Shown: positions 1 through 9,143, counted from the stretch's first letter. The stretch is DNA of 64,000 bases from Vibrio sp. DW001 (GCF_029016285.1 NZ_CP091975.1:868001-932000); one strand, 5' to 3'. Numbers and translations are program-made. The notes: generated from the letters alone by a model not told the origin.

Positions 1-24
1 GCGATTTAGTCGCTGGTTTTTTTT
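1..24 (+). terminator. truncated rho-independent terminator
   Basis: A GCGA-TTTAG-TCGC stem followed by TGG and a run of eight T. The left arm is cut by the window edge; the CTGG after the right arm suggests it began with CCA. It would end a rightward gene lying before the window. Confidence 0.5.
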
Positions 25-27
25 AAT

Positions 28-477
28 CTAATTTTTTATTTTATGTAGGTCTGGATTTTCTTTGCAGTTACCAGCGTTACATTTTCCGTAAAGATAAAGG
101 CTGTGGTTAGTCAACTCAATATTGTATGAGGTTGCTATCTCTTGCTGGCGTTTTTCTATCATATCATCAGAGAATTCAATAACTTCACCACAATCTAAAC
201 AAACTAGATGATCATGGTGAAACTGTGTTGATAGTTCAAATACCGATTTACCACCTTCAAAGTGGTGACGAGTAACAATACCGGCGTCATCGAATTGATT
301 TAGCACGCGATAGACGGTTGCTAACCCTATTTCTTCACCTTGATCTATCAGCAGTTTGTACAGTTCCTCTGCACTAATATGCTGGCATTGCGGTTGTTGA
401 AGCACTTCAAGTATTTTTAAACGAGGTAATGTAACTTTCAGTCCCGCATCTTTAAGCGCTTTATTATTATCTGACAT
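28..477 (-). CDS. fur: ferric uptake regulator Fur
   Basis: Iron-responsive repressor of iron-uptake genes; the Fe(II)-loaded dimer binds operator DNA. The 149-residue product has an N-terminal winged helix (about 1-82) and a metal-binding dimerisation domain with a HHDH motif (87-90), the CxxC pair C93/C96 and a Cys-rich tail. A reading frame extends 15 codons upstream, but the family start is the internal MSDNN methionine with a GGAAG ribosome site just before it, so I chose that. fldA lies beyond it in the same orientation, with a DUF4442 gene between on the other strand. No Fur box is evident at its own promoter. Confidence 0.97.
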   Translation of the reverse strand: MSDNNKALKDAGLKVTLPRLKILEVLQQPQCQHISAEELYKLLIDQGEEIGLATVYRVLNQFDDAGIVTRHHFEGGKSVFELSTQFHHDHLVCLDCGEVIEFSDDMIEKRQQEIATSYNIELTNHSLYLYGKCNAGNCKENPDLHKIKN

Positions 478-530
478 ATTTCTTCCTGTAGACGAACTAA
501 ATCGTAAATGCGACAGCATCAATATTACAC

Positions 531-559
531 ATTATAAGGTAGCATTCATTAACATTAAA
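531..559 (-). promoter_or_regulatory. candidate fur promoter
   Basis: On the minus strand a perfect TATAAT (531-536) lies 17 bases after a weak -35, TTTAAT (554-559), giving a leader of about 50 nt before fur. The region also holds a CCTCA/TGAGG inverted repeat (560-575) of unknown role. Confidence 0.5.
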
Positions 560-655
560 CCTCAAACGTCTGAGGCTTAACAAGAAAAGTTTGTAATGTG
601 GCACTAATTTCAGATATTGTACGCTACTAATAACATTTTGTTAACAGAGATAATT

Positions 656-1159
656 ATGAATAAAACTGTAGCAAAGGTGTATAAACCAAACATTGTTAAA
701 TTTGCTCTCAATATTTGGCCACCTTTTTGGGGGGCTGGTATAAAAATCATACATATAAGTAAAGACTTCCGTAATGTTAAAATGAGGCTTAAATTACGTT
801 GGTGGAACAAAAATGCAAACCGAACCCAATATGGTGGGAGTATATTCTCTTTAACCGATCCTGTTTACGCGCTTATGTTAATGGGGATTTTAGGGGAACG
901 TTATTTTGTGTGGGATAAGGAGGCGAGTATCAACTTTATCAAACCAGGTAACTCAGACCTGCATGCTGATTTTCTAATCTCCCAAGATACATTGGACGAT
1001 ATCCTCGCGAAAACAGCGGATGGAGAGAAATGCTTTCCAGAATTCATGATCTATGTAAAAGATATTCATGGAACCGTCGTCTGTGAAGTGCAGAGAAAGC
1101 TTTATGTGCGGAAAAAACCCAAGTATAGAGAAATTGAAGATGAAGTAAGTGCTTCTTAA
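656..1159 (+). CDS. DUF4442 domain protein, hotdog thioesterase-like
   Basis: A 167-residue protein matching the DUF4442 family, which has the hotdog fold of acyl-CoA thioesterases; no substrate is established. Typical signatures are the NIWPPFWGAGI stretch near the N terminus, RLKLRWWN, and a GGSIFSLTDP segment where hotdog enzymes place the start of the long helix. An upstream in-frame ATG would add 13 residues, but the start at 656 follows an AGAGA ribosome site and removes a non-conserved tail. It is a single gene, divergent from fur and convergent with fldA, and its 3' flank carries repeat copy A1. Family call is firm; the enzymatic role is inference. Confidence 0.8.
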   Translation: MNKTVAKVYKPNIVKFALNIWPPFWGAGIKIIHISKDFRNVKMRLKLRWWNKNANRTQYGGSIFSLTDPVYALMLMGILGERYFVWDKEASINFIKPGNSDLHADFLISQDTLDDILAKTADGEKCFPEFMIYVKDIHGTVVCEVQRKLYVRKKPKYREIEDEVSAS

Positions 1160-1200
1160 ATAAGATGTGCATCACTCGCTCAAAGCTATCAAAGAATACT

Positions 1201-1258
1201 ATCCCCACGAAAGTGGGGATCTAATACCATCAGATTCCCGTTTTCACGAGAATGATGG
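1201..1258. repeat. dispersed two-hairpin repeat, copy A1
   Basis: Two perfect 8-bp hairpins lie 13 bases apart: ATCCCCAC-GAAA-GTGGGGAT (1201-1220) and ATTCCCGT-TTTC-ACGAGAAT (1234-1253). The same pair recurs in copy A2 (7351-7418) and a related single palindrome in A3 (37195-37236). It sits between two convergent genes. Confidence 0.75.
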
Positions 1259-1277
1259 CCAATTAGTAGATTTTATC

Positions 1278-1297
1278 TTAAGCGAGTCGCTTTTTTA
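1278..1297 (+). terminator. weak terminator candidate after the DUF4442 gene
   Basis: A short AAGCG-AGT-CGCTT stem followed by T residues. The 3-base loop and 5-bp stem make it marginal. Confidence 0.35.
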
Positions 1298-1340
1298 TAG
1301 AATATCTGATGGGTTCTGTACTGAGCCGTTCTCAGGCTAA

Positions 1341-1868
1341 TTAATCTTCTAATTCAGCAAGACACATCTCATCATAGATTTGATTGACCCATGTTGACAC
1401 ACGTTTGTCAGTCAATTCTGGTTGGCGGTCTTCATCGATACATAAACCGACAAATGTTGCATCGTCAATAAGTGCTTTAGAAGCTTCAAATTCATAGCCT
1501 TCAGTTGGCCAGTTACCCAAAACAGTTCCGCCTTTTGCTTCAACGATGTCGCGAATATTACCCATAGCATCACAGAAATATTCAGCGTAATCCTCTTGGT
1601 CGCCACAACCAAAAATAGACACAAGCTTAGTAGAAAAATCAATGTCTTCTAACTCAGGAAAAAAATCATCCCAATCACATTGTGCTTCACCGTAATACCA
1701 AGTAGGAATACCCAAGATCAAAAGATCAAAATTGTCCAAATCCTCTTTACTACTTTTTGCGATATCTTGGACGTGAACGAGTTTCTTACTTAATTGTTTT
1801 TGAATCATCTTAGCAACAGCTTCTGTGTTCCCAGTATCGCTACCAAAGAAGAGACCTACACTTGCCAT
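1341..1868 (-). CDS. fldA: flavodoxin FldA
   Basis: FMN-binding electron carrier that replaces ferredoxin, serving reactions such as activation of radical and cobalamin enzymes. The 175-residue protein has the phosphate-binding loop GSDTGNTEAVAKM (about 9-21), the WYYGEAQCDWDD segment with the aromatic residue that stacks on FMN, and the IFGCGDQEDYAEYF segment of long-chain flavodoxins. Length matches E. coli FldA. Same orientation as the DUF2788 and ybfF genes before it and fur after it, an order I recall from vibrios. No Fur box is visible in the short upstream gap. Confidence 0.97.
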   Translation of the reverse strand: MASVGLFFGSDTGNTEAVAKMIQKQLSKKLVHVQDIAKSSKEDLDNFDLLILGIPTWYYGEAQCDWDDFFPELEDIDFSTKLVSIFGCGDQEDYAEYFCDAMGNIRDIVEAKGGTVLGNWPTEGYEFEASKALIDDATFVGLCIDEDRQPELTDKRVSTWVNQIYDEMCLAELED

Positions 1869-1955
1869 ATTTGAATACCTACTAATAATTTGTTGATGTT
1901 GGCCAAACGCGCTATTAACGGTAATTGTTTACCGCTTAACTTTATTTGGTTTAGG

Positions 1956-2177
1956 TTAACCTAAACCAGTGCCTTCCCAGCTAATTTGTATAATGCCTTT
2001 AGCAATAAAGCCTGCGCAGCCTAAAAATAGAACCATCCATACTATACGTTGACCAAATACCGGAACGTTACCTTGTTTGAGTACATCTTTTATCGCCATT
2101 CCTATAAGAAAAAATATAGAAGCGAAGAGTAGATCTAAACCAATGGATTCCAATAAATCGTAATAGTAGTAAAGCAT
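1956..2177 (-). CDS. DUF2788 family small membrane protein
   Basis: A 73-residue protein with two predicted membrane helices (about 11-30 and 46-65) separated by a charged stretch, KDVLKQGNVPVFGQR. It fits DUF2788, a small family found beside fldA/ybfF in vibrios and relatives. Function is unknown. It lies between ybfF and fldA, 88 bases before the fldA start, all on the minus strand, so cotranscription is plausible. Confidence 0.75.
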   Translation of the reverse strand: MLYYYYDLLESIGLDLLFASIFFLIGMAIKDVLKQGNVPVFGQRIVWMVLFLGCAGFIAKGIIQISWEGTGLG

Positions 2178-2266
2178 AGTTGTCCTTTATGCCAAATTTG
2201 TGCGTGAACTATACCACTGTTAACATCTAAAGTTAATGTGGAGCGACACAGTTTAGTTGTCTATTT

Positions 2267-3031
2267 TTAGTCGATAAAACGTTTGACAGCTCTGAGTACT
2301 TCTTGTGGCTTCTCGGCATGGAGCCAATGCCCTGTATTTGCAATAACATGTGCTTTCGCATTTGAAAACTGCGCTTGAACCTGTATTTGATGCTCTTGGG
2401 TCAAATAATCGGAATCGGCTCCTTTTAAGAACAAGGTTGGGATATCGATTTTTGAGATAATCTCCCATCCAAGAATATTCCAATAATTGTCGCTGATAGA
2501 CTCAACGTTAAAGCGCCAGGTCAAACCAATTTCAGAGCGATAAAGCGATTTGCCTAAAAATTGAATAACCCCATCCATTTCTATATGTTTTGCGAGTGAT
2601 CTTGTCGCTTCAATTCTGTTCGCGGGAGGGTTTGATAAGACAGCATGTAACCCAGCAAAGACGTTGTCATGCTTTCTTTCTGTATAGGCGACGGGGGCCA
2701 TATCTAGTACAACGAGCTTATTGACATATTCTGGATGTTCACTGGCAAGTGTCATGGCCACTTTCCCCCCCATAGAATGACCGACTAAGGTGACCTTCGT
2801 TAGGCCTAAAAAAGTGATCAGTTGATGGATATCGTTCGCCATAACCTGATAGGTGTGTTCGTCAGAATGAAACGAGAGCCCATGGTTTCGTAAATCCATG
2901 CTCAGTACTTGATGATCTTTTTCGAGGTCTCGACCTAGCAGGCCCAAATTATCTAGATTACCAAATAAACCGTGTATAAGAACAATGGTTGCTCCTTCGC
3001 CTCGTAATTTGTAATTGAGTAGCTCTGACAT
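2267..3031 (-). CDS. ybfF: alpha/beta-fold esterase YbfF
   Basis: Serine esterase acting on short acyl esters in its E. coli homologue; the physiological substrate is unknown. The 254-residue protein has the oxyanion HGLFGN motif (about 20-25), the nucleophile elbow GHSMGG (Ser near 87) and a C-terminal GHWLHAEKP with the catalytic His. It is divergent from seqA, which is also the E. coli arrangement, across 164 bases that must hold both promoters. Confidence 0.92.
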   Translation of the reverse strand: MSELLNYKLRGEGATIVLIHGLFGNLDNLGLLGRDLEKDHQVLSMDLRNHGLSFHSDEHTYQVMANDIHQLITFLGLTKVTLVGHSMGGKVAMTLASEHPEYVNKLVVLDMAPVAYTERKHDNVFAGLHAVLSNPPANRIEATRSLAKHIEMDGVIQFLGKSLYRSEIGLTWRFNVESISDNYWNILGWEIISKIDIPTLFLKGADSDYLTQEHQIQVQAQFSNAKAHVIANTGHWLHAEKPQEVLRAVKRFID

Positions 3032-3195
3032 TTTGATCTTTATTCATTTTTAAGATGGATATCGATCCCTATGGTAGTAATAGGAATGTTGGTGTGCAAC
3101 TCAAAAATTGAGAAATACGATCTCGGAAACTCGCTTCTTGTTGTCTAATGAGTATAATCGATTAGATATTAATACAGTGAGATTGTGAAAAGCGA

Positions 3196-3774
3196 ATGAA
3201 AACAATTGAAGTTGATGAGGATCTATACCGTTACATTGCGAGTCAGACCGAACATATTGGGGAAAGTGCGTCAGATATATTAAGGCGTCTCCTAATGGTT
3301 AGTGGTGACAAGCAAGTTTCACCTCAGATCGCAGAGCCTGAAGTGTCTCAAGAGGCTGCTCCTGCTCCTGTTGCTGACGAGCCTATAGGTATTGTAGTAA
3401 GTAAAGATGCCGGTAATGTAGAGAAAGTCGATGGTGTTAAAGCGATGCGTACATTACTTATTTCGGATGAATTTGCCACAAGCAATAAAGCGATTGATCG
3501 TTTCATGCAGGTGCTTTCTTCACTCTATCAGGTAAATAATTCGAGCTTTGCAGAAGCGACCCAAGTAAAAGGTCGAACTCGCGTCTATTTTGCCGATAAT
3601 GAAGATGTATTATTGGCAAGCGGGAAGACAACCAAACCTCGTTCGATCCCGAACACTCCGTTTTGGGTTATCACGAACAATAACACCAACAGAAAACGTC
3701 AAATGGTCGACCAGCTCATGACTCGAATGAATTTCCAGTCAGATTTGATAGAAAAAGTGTGCAGTTCGATATAG
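3196..3774 (+). CDS. seqA: replication initiation negative regulator SeqA
   Basis: Binds hemimethylated GATC pairs, sequesters newly replicated oriC and organises DNA behind forks. The 192-residue protein begins MKTIEVDEDLYRYIASQ, the N-terminal oligomerisation domain (1 to about 35), then a variable Ala/Pro/Glu-rich linker (about 45-75), then the DNA-binding domain including GRTRVYFADNEDVL and NTPFWVITNNNTNRKRQ, which contact the methylated site. pgm follows after 117 bases and a terminator-like hairpin, so pgm may have its own start. Confidence 0.97.
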   Translation: MKTIEVDEDLYRYIASQTEHIGESASDILRRLLMVSGDKQVSPQIAEPEVSQEAAPAPVADEPIGIVVSKDAGNVEKVDGVKAMRTLLISDEFATSNKAIDRFMQVLSSLYQVNNSSFAEATQVKGRTRVYFADNEDVLLASGKTTKPRSIPNTPFWVITNNNTNRKRQMVDQLMTRMNFQSDLIEKVCSSI

Positions 3775-3810
3775 TTTTTGGTTAACAGTATAGTGTTTAA
3801 CAGAATATAA

Positions 3811-3858
3811 GCTTCATAATGAACCTGTTCCTCAGATGTCGTTATGAGGCTTTTTTTA
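3811..3858 (+). terminator. rho-independent terminator after seqA
   Basis: An 11-bp stem with G-T pairs (GCTTCATAATG at 3811-3821 with CGTTATGAGGC at 3840-3850) runs into a long T tract. A shorter CCTCA/TGAGG stem inside it (3830-3849) is an alternative fold. Confidence 0.7.
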
Positions 3859-3891
3859 TTTTTTTAGGCTTTATTTTTAAAGGATTACAAC

Positions 3892-5532
3892 ATGGCAATG
3901 CATCCCCGAGCTGGGCAGAAAGCCCGCCAAGAAGATCTAACTAATATTCCCGCTCTCGTATCAAGCTATTACTTGCTACAACCAGACAGTGAAGATCCAT
4001 CTAAACGCGTTGCGTTTGGTACGTCTGGCCATCGCGGTTGTTCTGAAAAAGAAACCTTCAATGAGAATCATATTTTAGCAATTGCTCAAGCAATTTCGGA
4101 AGTTCGCGCAGAACAGGGTACGACAGGACCTTTATTTTTAGGCAAAGATACCCACGCCCTTTCTGAGCCTGCATTCTGTAGTGTGATCGAAGTACTTGTC
4201 GCGAATGGTGTTAAAGTTATTATCCAGGAAAACAATGGATTCACCCCAACCCCTGGTATTTCTCATGCTATTTTGACTTACAACCTGAAGCACGACGAAA
4301 AAGCAGATGGTATTGTCATTACACCTTCGCATAATCCTCCACAAGACGGTGGTATCAAATATAACCCTCCACATGGTGGTCCTGCTGAAGGCCAATTGAC
4401 GCAAGCGATTGAAGACCGAGCGAATGCATTTATTGCAAATGAAATGAATGGTGTTAAAGCGATGTCGAGTGGGGCCGCGAAGCAGGTTGTCTCTGAAGTA
4501 GACTTAGTCCAACCTTATGTCGATGACTTGGTGAATGTTGTTGATATGAAAGCGATTCAAAACGCGAGCATTAAAATAGGCGTTGATCCCCTAGGCGGTT
4601 CGGGTATTGAATACTGGCGTCAGATCGCTAAAACTTACAACCTAGATTTAACACTGGTAAATGAAGCAATCGACCCATCATTTCAATTTATGTCTCTAGA
4701 TAAAGATGGCGTGATTCGTATGGACTGCTCATCCCCTTATGCTATGGCTAACCTCTTAGCACTTAAAGATGATTATGATCTTGCATTCGGTAATGACCCG
4801 GATTATGACCGCCATGGTATCGTAACGCCGAAAGGCCTGATGAACCCAAATCACTATTTGGCTGTCTGTATTGACTATTTATACCGTCATCGCGAAGGTT
4901 GGGGTAAAGATGTCGCGGTAGGTAAAACATTAGTATCAAGTGCGCTGATTGACCGTGTTGTTGCCGATCTTGGTCGTGAATTGTGTGAAGTACCAGTTGG
5001 TTTCAAATGGTTTGTTGATGGTCTATATAATGGAACATTTGGCTTTGGTGGTGAAGAGAGTGCAGGGGCGTCTTTCTTACGTAAAGATGGGTCACCTTGG
5101 TCTACAGACAAGGACGGCATCCTTCTTTGTTTACTTGGTGCAGAGATCACTGCTGTTACAGGTAAAAACCCACAAGAATATTATGAAGAACTTGCAGCAA
5201 AACATGGTGCTTCTCAATATAATCGTATTTCAGCCGTCGCTAACACCGAGCAAAAAAATGTACTGTCTAAACTTTCTCCAGAGATGGTTTCGGCAGAGAT
5301 GTTAGCGGGTGAAATTATCACGGCACGTTTAACACATGCGCCTGGTAACGGTGCCGCGATTGGAGGCCTTAAAGTGACGACTGAAAATGGCTGGTTTGCA
5401 GCGCGTCCGTCAGGCACAGAAGAAATCTACAAAATCTACTGTGAGAGCTTTAAAGGTGAAGAACACCTGAAAGCGATAGAGAAAGAAGCTCAAGAGATAG
5501 TAAATCAAGTGTTTGCAGACGCTGGTTTGTAA
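3892..5532 (+). CDS. pgm: phosphoglucomutase, alpha-D-glucose specific
   Basis: Interconverts glucose 1-phosphate and glucose 6-phosphate through a phosphoserine, linking glycogen and nucleotide-sugar synthesis to glycolysis. The 546-residue protein has the catalytic TPSHNPP loop with Ser146, the metal-binding DPDYDRHG loop, the sugar-specificity segment [12 protein letters not shown] and the phosphate-binding [12 protein letters not shown] near the C terminus. Length equals the E. coli enzyme. It follows seqA, as in E. coli, and ends in a strong terminator. Confidence 0.97.
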   Translation: MAMHPRAGQKARQEDLTNIPALVSSYYLLQPDSEDPSKRVAFGTSGHRGCSEKETFNENHILAIAQAISEVRAEQGTTGPLFLGKDTHALSEPAFCSVIEVLVANGVKVIIQENNGFTPTPGISHAILTYNLKHDEKADGIVITPSHNPPQDGGIKYNPPHGGPAEGQLTQAIEDRANAFIANEMNGVKAMSSGAAKQVVSEVDLVQPYVDDLVNVVDMKAIQNASIKIGVDPLGGSGIEYWRQIAKTYNLDLTLVNEAIDPSFQFMSLDKDGVIRMDCSSPYAMANLLALKDDYDLAFGNDPDYDRHGIVTPKGLMNPNHYLAVCIDYLYRHREGWGKDVAVGKTLVSSALIDRVVADLGRELCEVPVGFKWFVDGLYNGTFGFGGEESAGASFLRKDGSPWSTDKDGILLCLLGAEITAVTGKNPQEYYEELAAKHGASQYNRISAVANTEQKNVLSKLSPEMVSAEMLAGEIITARLTHAPGNGAAIGGLKVTTENGWFAARPSGTEEIYKIYCESFKGEEHLKAIEKEAQEIVNQVFADAGL

Positions 5533-5560
5533 AACTTAAAGTAAATGGCTAACGACAGGA

Positions 5561-5588
5561 AAAACCGATGAGAAAGCATCGGTTTTTT
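5561..5588 (+). terminator. rho-independent terminator of pgm
   Basis: Perfect AAAACCGATG / CATCGGTTTT stem with an AGAAAG loop, followed by T residues. Confidence 0.9.
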
Positions 5589-5613
5589 ATTTCTTAACAA
5601 GTAAAACCAGACG

Positions 5614-5699
5614 ATACCAATGGCATTAATTAGGTGTTCAAAGTGAATTTTATTCCGCGAACACGCTTCGTTTGATAAGTTAATTAATGGAACCGATAT
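5614..5699. repeat. dispersed palindromic repeat, copy B1
   Basis: About 86 bp bounded by imperfect inverted ends (5614-5632 against 5681-5699, 14 of 19 positions pairing), beginning ATACCAATGGCATTAATTA. Its core at 5660-5682 resembles copies B2 (20941-20982) and B3 (59753-59788). No coding capacity; it looks like a small non-autonomous palindromic element between convergent genes. Confidence 0.65.
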
Positions 5700-5745
5700 A
5701 CGCTATAAGCAACGGATCATACATAAACGTAGTGTTGCATCATGT

Positions 5746-6504
5746 TCACTTCAAATTATTATTAGGCCAAGTGTCCGGTACGATAATCCACAACTGGCCT
5801 GATTCGGCCTGACAATGCACGGAATACTCTGCCATCGATGTTAGTCTTTCGTATGGCCTCAGGGTGCCAGGTATCCAATCTAGCTTCTGTAGCCTAAACA
5901 GAGGTTCTTTAATCCGTGATATTTGATGTTGGTAACACCAACAACCAACAATCGTTGCGTTGTTTAACTGATAACCTAAACACTGTGTAGGAATCGTTTC
6001 GTTCTCAAATGGATTGGTGTAAAGACGACCTTGAATCAACATTTTGGGTGTGACAACGTCAAAATTACCGAATCGTTGATGAAATTCTTCGCGATCTGAC
6101 ATTTTAAGTTGATGGCTGAGCATGCGATGAAGTTTTATATCGAGCCTATCTCGACTATCTGGGCCGTACCAACGCTCATCTTTGAGAAGATAAAACTTGA
6201 TAGCGACTTCCCAATGTTCGATATGTTCTTGGTACTTAAGAAGAAAATCAATAGCACCTATGGTCTCTTTTCCTCTAAACAGTTGAACCTCTTCGGCTAA
6301 AATCTCATAGTCAGGGTGAGATACAAAAAGTCTTTTGCATAATTCCTGATAGACAAAACCAAGGCGTGTATTGCCACGATAATCGCCACTTTCTGGCAAA
6401 TAATTGAGGACAAAGGGGTTTTCTGCCGCTGGCGGTTTATCTGTCTTAAATATTGGAGGATTAGTGATTATCCAATGGGTAATTTTTGCAAGTCTCTCCT
6501 GCAT
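5746..6504 (-). CDS. DUF1853 family protein
   Basis: A 252-residue soluble protein I recognise as DUF1853, with the TRLGFVYQELCKRLF segment (about 44-58), EEVQLFRGKETIGAIDFLL (about 68-86) and EHWEVAIKFYLL (about 96-107). The Asp/Glu-hydrophobic-Lys pattern of GAIDFLL...WEVAIKF is reminiscent of PD-(D/E)xK nuclease cores, but that is my reading and no activity is established. Divergent from the Nif3 gene across only 60 bases, so their promoters overlap. Confidence 0.75.
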   Translation of the reverse strand: MQERLAKITHWIITNPPIFKTDKPPAAENPFVLNYLPESGDYRGNTRLGFVYQELCKRLFVSHPDYEILAEEVQLFRGKETIGAIDFLLKYQEHIEHWEVAIKFYLLKDERWYGPDSRDRLDIKLHRMLSHQLKMSDREEFHQRFGNFDVVTPKMLIQGRLYTNPFENETIPTQCLGYQLNNATIVGCWCYQHQISRIKEPLFRLQKLDWIPGTLRPYERLTSMAEYSVHCQAESGQLWIIVPDTWPNNNLK

Positions 6505-6564
6505 TATTCACATCCTGTGGTATTCTGAAAAGAATGCTAACTCTACTTATTGGTATAACATAAA

Positions 6565-7320
6565 ATGGATCACTTGCAATTAGAATCATTGCTAAATCAA
6601 AAGCTTTCACCGGAACTTATTAAAGACTACTGCCCAAATGGATTGCAGATTGAAGGGAAAAGTGAGGTAAATAAAGTGCTTACTGGCGTGACAGCTTCGA
6701 AAGCATTAATTGACAAAGCAATAGCGTTAAAAGTGGACGCTATATTGGTTCATCATGGTTATTTCTGGAAAGGCGAAGCCGAAGTAATTAGGGGTATGAA
6801 GGGGGCGAGAATTAAAGCGCTGATAAAAAACGATATCAATCTATATGCCTATCATTTGCCGTTAGATGTACACCCTGAAATCGGTAATAACGTTAAGCTT
6901 GCTGAGTTATTAAAGATTAACGTTGATGGGGGACTGGAACCGTCAGCTCAATCAGTCGCGCTTCATGGTTCGTTGACCACACCTATATCAGGTAGAGAAT
7001 TGGCTAAAAAAATTGAAGCTGTTTTAAACAGAAAACCACTCCACATCATGCCTGATATCGACAAATTAATTAAGACAATTGGATGGTGCACGGGCGGAGG
7101 GCAAGACTATATTGAGTTGGCTGCAGCCAAAGGGTTGGACGCATTTATTTCTGGTGAGATTTCTGAGCGTACTACATACTCGGCAAGAGAGCAGGGGATC
7201 CACTATTTTAGCGCGGGCCACCATGCAACAGAGCGTTATGGTGTGAAAGCTTTAGGTGAGTGGTTGGCGGTAGAGCATGGGCTAGATGTCGAGTTTATTG
7301 ACATCGATAATCCAGTCTAG
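6565..7320 (+). CDS. Nif3-like dinuclear metal centre protein (YbgI type)
   Basis: A 251-residue member of the NIF3/DUF34 family, which forms hexameric toroids with a two-metal site; the E. coli relative is YbgI. Substrate unknown, with metal insertase and GTP cyclohydrolase-like roles proposed for relatives. Metal ligands are visible in VHHGYFW (about 63-69), AYHLPLDVHPEIGNN, and the C-terminal HHATERYG (about 218-225). CTGGGQDYIELAAAKGLDAF is also a family hallmark. Confidence 0.88.
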   Translation: MDHLQLESLLNQKLSPELIKDYCPNGLQIEGKSEVNKVLTGVTASKALIDKAIALKVDAILVHHGYFWKGEAEVIRGMKGARIKALIKNDINLYAYHLPLDVHPEIGNNVKLAELLKINVDGGLEPSAQSVALHGSLTTPISGRELAKKIEAVLNRKPLHIMPDIDKLIKTIGWCTGGGQDYIELAAAKGLDAFISGEISERTTYSAREQGIHYFSAGHHATERYGVKALGEWLAVEHGLDVEFIDIDNPV

Positions 7321-7350
7321 AATTATGATCACCTCCTTCGCTATGAAATT

Positions 7351-7418
7351 CGTCATCCCCACGTAAAGTGGGGATCTAAATAAAGTATACAAAGATTCTC
7401 GTTTTTACGGGAATGACG
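7351..7418. repeat. dispersed two-hairpin repeat, copy A2
   Basis: Bounded by CGTCATCCC and GGGAATGACG. Contains ATCCCCAC-GTAAA-GTGGGGAT (7355-7375) and ATTCTCGT-TTTT-ACGGGAAT (7395-7414, one G-T pair). Best-preserved copy of the A family, lying between the convergent Nif3 and gltA genes. Confidence 0.8.
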
Positions 7419-7507
7419 ATGTTTATTTTAACGATCGTTATAGAGCGCTATGCTTATAGAACATAACGCTTCTAACGAGTAGAGTCCCAATAGACTGTAT
7501 TAATTAA

Positions 7508-8797
7508 CTATTCTCGTTCATGCAAAGGTTCAAAGTCACGCATCTTCTTACCTGTGTAAAGCTGACGTGGACGACCGATACGGTTGTCTGGATCGCCATG
7601 CATTTCATTCCAGTGTGCAATCCAACCGATAGTACGAGCCATCGCAAAAATAACCGTGAACATTGAGACAGGAATACCAATAGCCTTAAGAATGATACCT
7701 GAATAGAAATCAACGTTAGGGTAAAGTTTCTTCTCGACGAAGTATGGGTCAGACAGCGCGATACGCTCTAGTTCCATAGCAACATCTAACAATGGGTCTT
7801 CAATGCTTAGTTCTTTAAGAACCTCGTGGCACGCTTCACGCATTACAGTTGCACGTGGATCGTAGTTCTTATAGACACGGTGACCAAAGCCCATTAGGCG
7901 GAACGGGTCATCTTTGTCTTTCGCACGGTCGACATATTCAGGAATGTTATCAACACTTCCAATTTCTTCTAGCATACGTAAACATGCTTCGTTAGCTCCG
8001 CCATGTGCTGGTCCCCAAAGAGATGCAATACCTGCGGCAATACATGCAAATGGGTTCGCACCAGAAGAACCAGCTAAACGAACGGTAGATGTCGACGCAT
8101 TTTGTTCATGGTCAGCATGAAGAGTAAGAATTTTATCCATCGCACGAGCAACAACAGGATTAACTTCATAGTCTTCACATGGGTTGGCAAACATCATGTG
8201 TAGAAAGTTTTCTGCGTAGCTTAAATCGTTACGAGGATAGATAAACGGTTGACCGATAGAATATTTGTAACACATTGAAGCAAGAGTCGGCATTTTAGAG
8301 AGCAGACGGAATGCAGCAATTTCACGGTGACTATCGTTGTTGATATCGAGCGAATCGTGATAGAACGCCGCTAGGGCACCTACAACACCTACCATGATGG
8401 CCATTGGGTGCGCATCACGACGGAAGCCATGGAAGAAGCTCGCAATTTGCTCGTGAACCATGGTGTGGCGAGTAACTATTTTCTTAAATTCATCGTACTG
8501 TTTGCGGTTTGGTGCTTCTCCATAAAGTAGGATATAACAAACCTCTAAATAATCCGCATTGTTGGCCAATTGGTCGATTGGGAAGCCTCGGTGTAGTAAC
8601 ACACCTTTGCCACCATCGATGAATGTGATTTGGGATTCGCAAGATGATGTCGCAAGAAAACCAGGGTCAAATGTGAAATATCCATTTGATCCTAGTTTAC
8701 GAACATCGATTACTTCTGGACCTAAAGTGCCATCCATAATCGGCAGTTCAATGGGAGCTTTACCTTCTATGTGAAGAGTAGCTTTCTTACCTGCCAT
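7508..8797 (-). CDS. gltA: citrate synthase (type II, hexameric)
   Basis: Condenses acetyl-CoA and oxaloacetate to citrate, the entry step of the TCA cycle. The 429-residue protein carries the active-site segments GPAHGGANE (substrate His), [14 protein letters not shown] (second His and oxaloacetate-binding Arg) and NVDFYSGI (catalytic Asp). N-terminal length and sequence fit the NADH-regulated hexameric gammaproteobacterial form. ATG start preceded by GGAG. It is divergent from sdhC across 411 bases, the classic gltA-sdh arrangement. Confidence 0.98.
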   Translation of the reverse strand: MAGKKATLHIEGKAPIELPIMDGTLGPEVIDVRKLGSNGYFTFDPGFLATSSCESQITFIDGGKGVLLHRGFPIDQLANNADYLEVCYILLYGEAPNRKQYDEFKKIVTRHTMVHEQIASFFHGFRRDAHPMAIMVGVVGALAAFYHDSLDINNDSHREIAAFRLLSKMPTLASMCYKYSIGQPFIYPRNDLSYAENFLHMMFANPCEDYEVNPVVARAMDKILTLHADHEQNASTSTVRLAGSSGANPFACIAAGIASLWGPAHGGANEACLRMLEEIGSVDNIPEYVDRAKDKDDPFRLMGFGHRVYKNYDPRATVMREACHEVLKELSIEDPLLDVAMELERIALSDPYFVEKKLYPNVDFYSGIILKAIGIPVSMFTVIFAMARTIGWIAHWNEMHGDPDNRIGRPRQLYTGKKMRDFEPLHERE

Positions 8798-8848
8798 TAC
8801 ATTCTCCTTTGTTATAATTTAATCCGTCCGGGATTTCTTCTGAGACAT

Positions 8849-8877
8849 TTTTTACTCAGGATCGTAAGTAAAGTCAA
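8849..8877 (-). promoter_or_regulatory. candidate gltA promoter
   Basis: On the minus strand TTGACT (8872-8877) and TAAAAA (8849-8854) are 17 bases apart. Transcription would begin about 45 bases before gltA. Matches are 5 of 6 and 4 of 6 to the sigma-70 hexamers. Confidence 0.5.
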
Positions 8878-9071
8878 TTTTTCTAAGTTTTTGTGTGCAC
8901 TTGTTAAGATTTTCCACATTTAAAAAATTAAAAACATGTCCCATGTAGCACTTTTTGTTACGATAATTGTATTAATTTGTTGCCAAACGTATAGTGACGA
9001 GGAAGTTTGTGGTTGAGACCTTATAAATTCAAGCCTAGAAAGAAATAAACGCTTTAAAATCTAGGTGCTTG

Positions 9072-9134
9072 GTTAACATTTTATTAACATTCTTAGCCCT
9101 GTTTTAGGCGGAAAATCGTTAAATAGATGTTAAT
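9072..9134. promoter_or_regulatory. two ArcA-like direct-repeat sites
   Basis: GTTAACATTTTATTAACATT carries TTAACA twice, 11 bases apart (9073 and 9084). A second pair, GTTAAA at 9118 and GTTAAT at 9129, is also 11 bases apart and in the other orientation. ArcA is known to bind direct repeats of a GTTAA-type half-site spaced one helical turn and to repress sdh and gltA when oxygen is low. The assignment is by pattern only. Confidence 0.5.
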
Positions 9135-9143
9135 TTTGTGGGG

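Noticed and set aside
478..655. Fur box autoregulating fur
   Set aside because: No GATAATGAT-type repeats found; only an unrelated CCTCA/TGAGG dyad.
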